DNA of 7,841 nucleotides from JAZKFP01 sp040386355 (lineage in GTDB: Bacteria; Pseudomonadota; Gammaproteobacteria; Pseudomonadales; UBA6940), in assembly GCA_040386355.1 (NCBI GenBank), contig JAZKFP010000088.1:1-7841 (forward strand), given 5' to 3'. This document shows positions 7,228 through 7,841 of this stretch, piece after piece. A model generated the notes under the pieces. It had not been told where the DNA came from. It ran no database searches and saw only the letters and a list, made by a program, of their open reading frames with translations. Within the stretch, counting starts at the first letter, position 1; each line of letters opens with the position of its first letter. The position numbers and the translations under genes were made by a program.

Positions 7228-7785
7228 ATGAAAAATGTTCCTAATAAAATTCAGTCGGTCATATTAGTTTTAATGATGTGTCTAGTATCCAATATTTCAA
7301 ACGCTGCAACCAAAGAAGAAATCGATGCGCGCGTTCAAGAAGCACTGAAAAATTTCCAAACACAGACAAGTGCTGGATACGAATTGTCAAAAAAAGCTGC
7401 TGGAGTCTTAGTATTCCCACAAGTAATAAAAGCTGGAATGGGAGTTGGTGGAGAATACGGTGAAGGTGCGTTAATGATTGATGGTAAAACCACTTCGTAT
7501 TACAACATCGCTTCTGCATCGATTGGCTTTCAACTAGGTGTACAAGAGCGCAGCCAAATTATTCTTTTCATGACCGATGAAGTGTTGGAAGAATTTCGTA
7601 ATAGTGAAGGCTGGAAAGCAGGCGTTAACGGAAGCGTGGCGTTAGCAAATCTTGGCGCAGGCGATGAAATTGATACCGAAACTGCAACAAAGCCTATCAT
7701 TGGATTTATCTTTTCAAACAAAGGATTGATGTACAACCTGACGTTTGAAGGTTCAAAAATCACAGAAATTAAAGATAAAAACTAA
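7228..7785 (+). CDS. Exported SYLF/Ysc84-domain lipid-binding-type protein
   Basis: This 185-residue protein has a typical Sec signal peptide: a short basic start (K2, K7), a hydrophobic core (VILVLMMCLV, 11-20) and a likely signal peptidase I cut after SNA, between A26 and A27. C18 lies inside the core, but LMMC is a poor lipobox, so a lipoprotein is less likely. The mature part is a SYLF (Ysc84-like) domain over about residues 35-180. Its marks are GVLVFPQVIKAG and GVGGEYGEGAL (59-82), a beta-rich middle with SIGFQLGVQ (98-106), and the closing GLMYNLTFEGSKI (166-178). SYLF domains bind phosphoinositides in eukaryotes; bacterial versions are mostly small periplasmic or envelope proteins of unsettled function. 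Length is normal for the bacterial form. The gene is divergent from the oxidase operon, with its own promoter region, and nothing in the sequence links the two functionally. Confidence 0.92.
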   Translation: MKNVPNKIQSVILVLMMCLVSNISNAATKEEIDARVQEALKNFQTQTSAGYELSKKAAGVLVFPQVIKAGMGVGGEYGEGALMIDGKTTSYYNIASASIGFQLGVQERSQIILFMTDEVLEEFRNSEGWKAGVNGSVALANLGAGDEIDTETATKPIIGFIFSNKGLMYNLTFEGSKITEIKDKN

Positions 7786-7808
7786 GATATACCCGTAGCG
7801 AATGAAAA

Positions 7809-7835
7809 TTAGGGCGCTTCGCGCGCCGCGACTAA
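7809..7835 (+). other. GC-rich hairpin downstream of the SYLF gene
   Basis: After the SYLF stop codon the sequence turns GC-rich. GGCGC (7813-7817) pairs with GCGCC (7823-7827) around a TTCGC loop. The stem can extend with TTAG (7809-7812) to CTAA (7832-7835) if GCGA (7828-7831) is bulged out. No T run follows before the window ends, so it is not a standard intrinsic terminator as seen. It may be a second dispersed palindrome family or the start of a longer element cut by the window edge. Confidence 0.4.
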
Positions 7836-7841
7836 AGGCAG

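Noticed and set aside
7259..7763. Three further frames overlapping the SYLF gene
   Set aside because: They are alternative-frame shadows of a gene with a clear signal peptide, domain and ribosome binding site.

Overview
The window looks like an AT-rich bacterial chromosome segment with short intergenic gaps, AAGGA/GAGG-type ribosome binding sites and sigma70-like promoter boxes. The gene families (a LodA/LodB-type quinoprotein oxidase pair, a SYLF-domain exported protein, REP-like palindromes headed by GTAG) fit a low-GC gammaproteobacterium. That assignment is an inference, and I cannot name the genus.

Layout, left to right. (1) Positions 1-653, minus strand: the first 217 codons of a GT4-like glycosyltransferase that runs off the left edge. 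(2) Positions 654-905: a gap holding a 104-bp pair of inverted REP-like palindromes, organised like a REPIN. (3) Positions 906-1934, minus: a LodB-like FAD-dependent protein that starts at TTG, overlapping the stop codon of its upstream neighbour. (4) Positions 1931-3745, minus: a LodA/GoxA-like oxidase predicted to carry a cysteine tryptophylquinone (CTQ) cofactor. (5) Positions 3804-6743, minus: a 979-residue soluble protein of unknown function. (6) Positions 6744-7227: a 484-bp AT-rich divergent regulatory region. (7) Positions 7228-7785, plus: an exported SYLF/Ysc84-domain protein, followed by a small GC-rich hairpin at the right edge.

How the genes may work together: the 979-aa gene, the oxidase and its flavoprotein partner share one strand with gaps of 58 bp and -4 bp, so they look like one transcription unit read leftwards from a promoter near 6800. 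By analogy with characterised LodA/LodB and GoxA/GoxB pairs, the flavoprotein would be needed to make the CTQ in the oxidase. The mature oxidase would then deaminate an amino acid or other primary amine and release H2O2. The new element is the large upstream protein, which has a glutamate-rich coiled-coil-like middle and conserved-looking central and C-terminal blocks. Its role is open; a helper, carrier or co-acting partner of the oxidase is the hypothesis most worth testing. The glycosyltransferase lies beyond the repeat pair and may be transcribed separately. The SYLF gene is divergent and probably unrelated.
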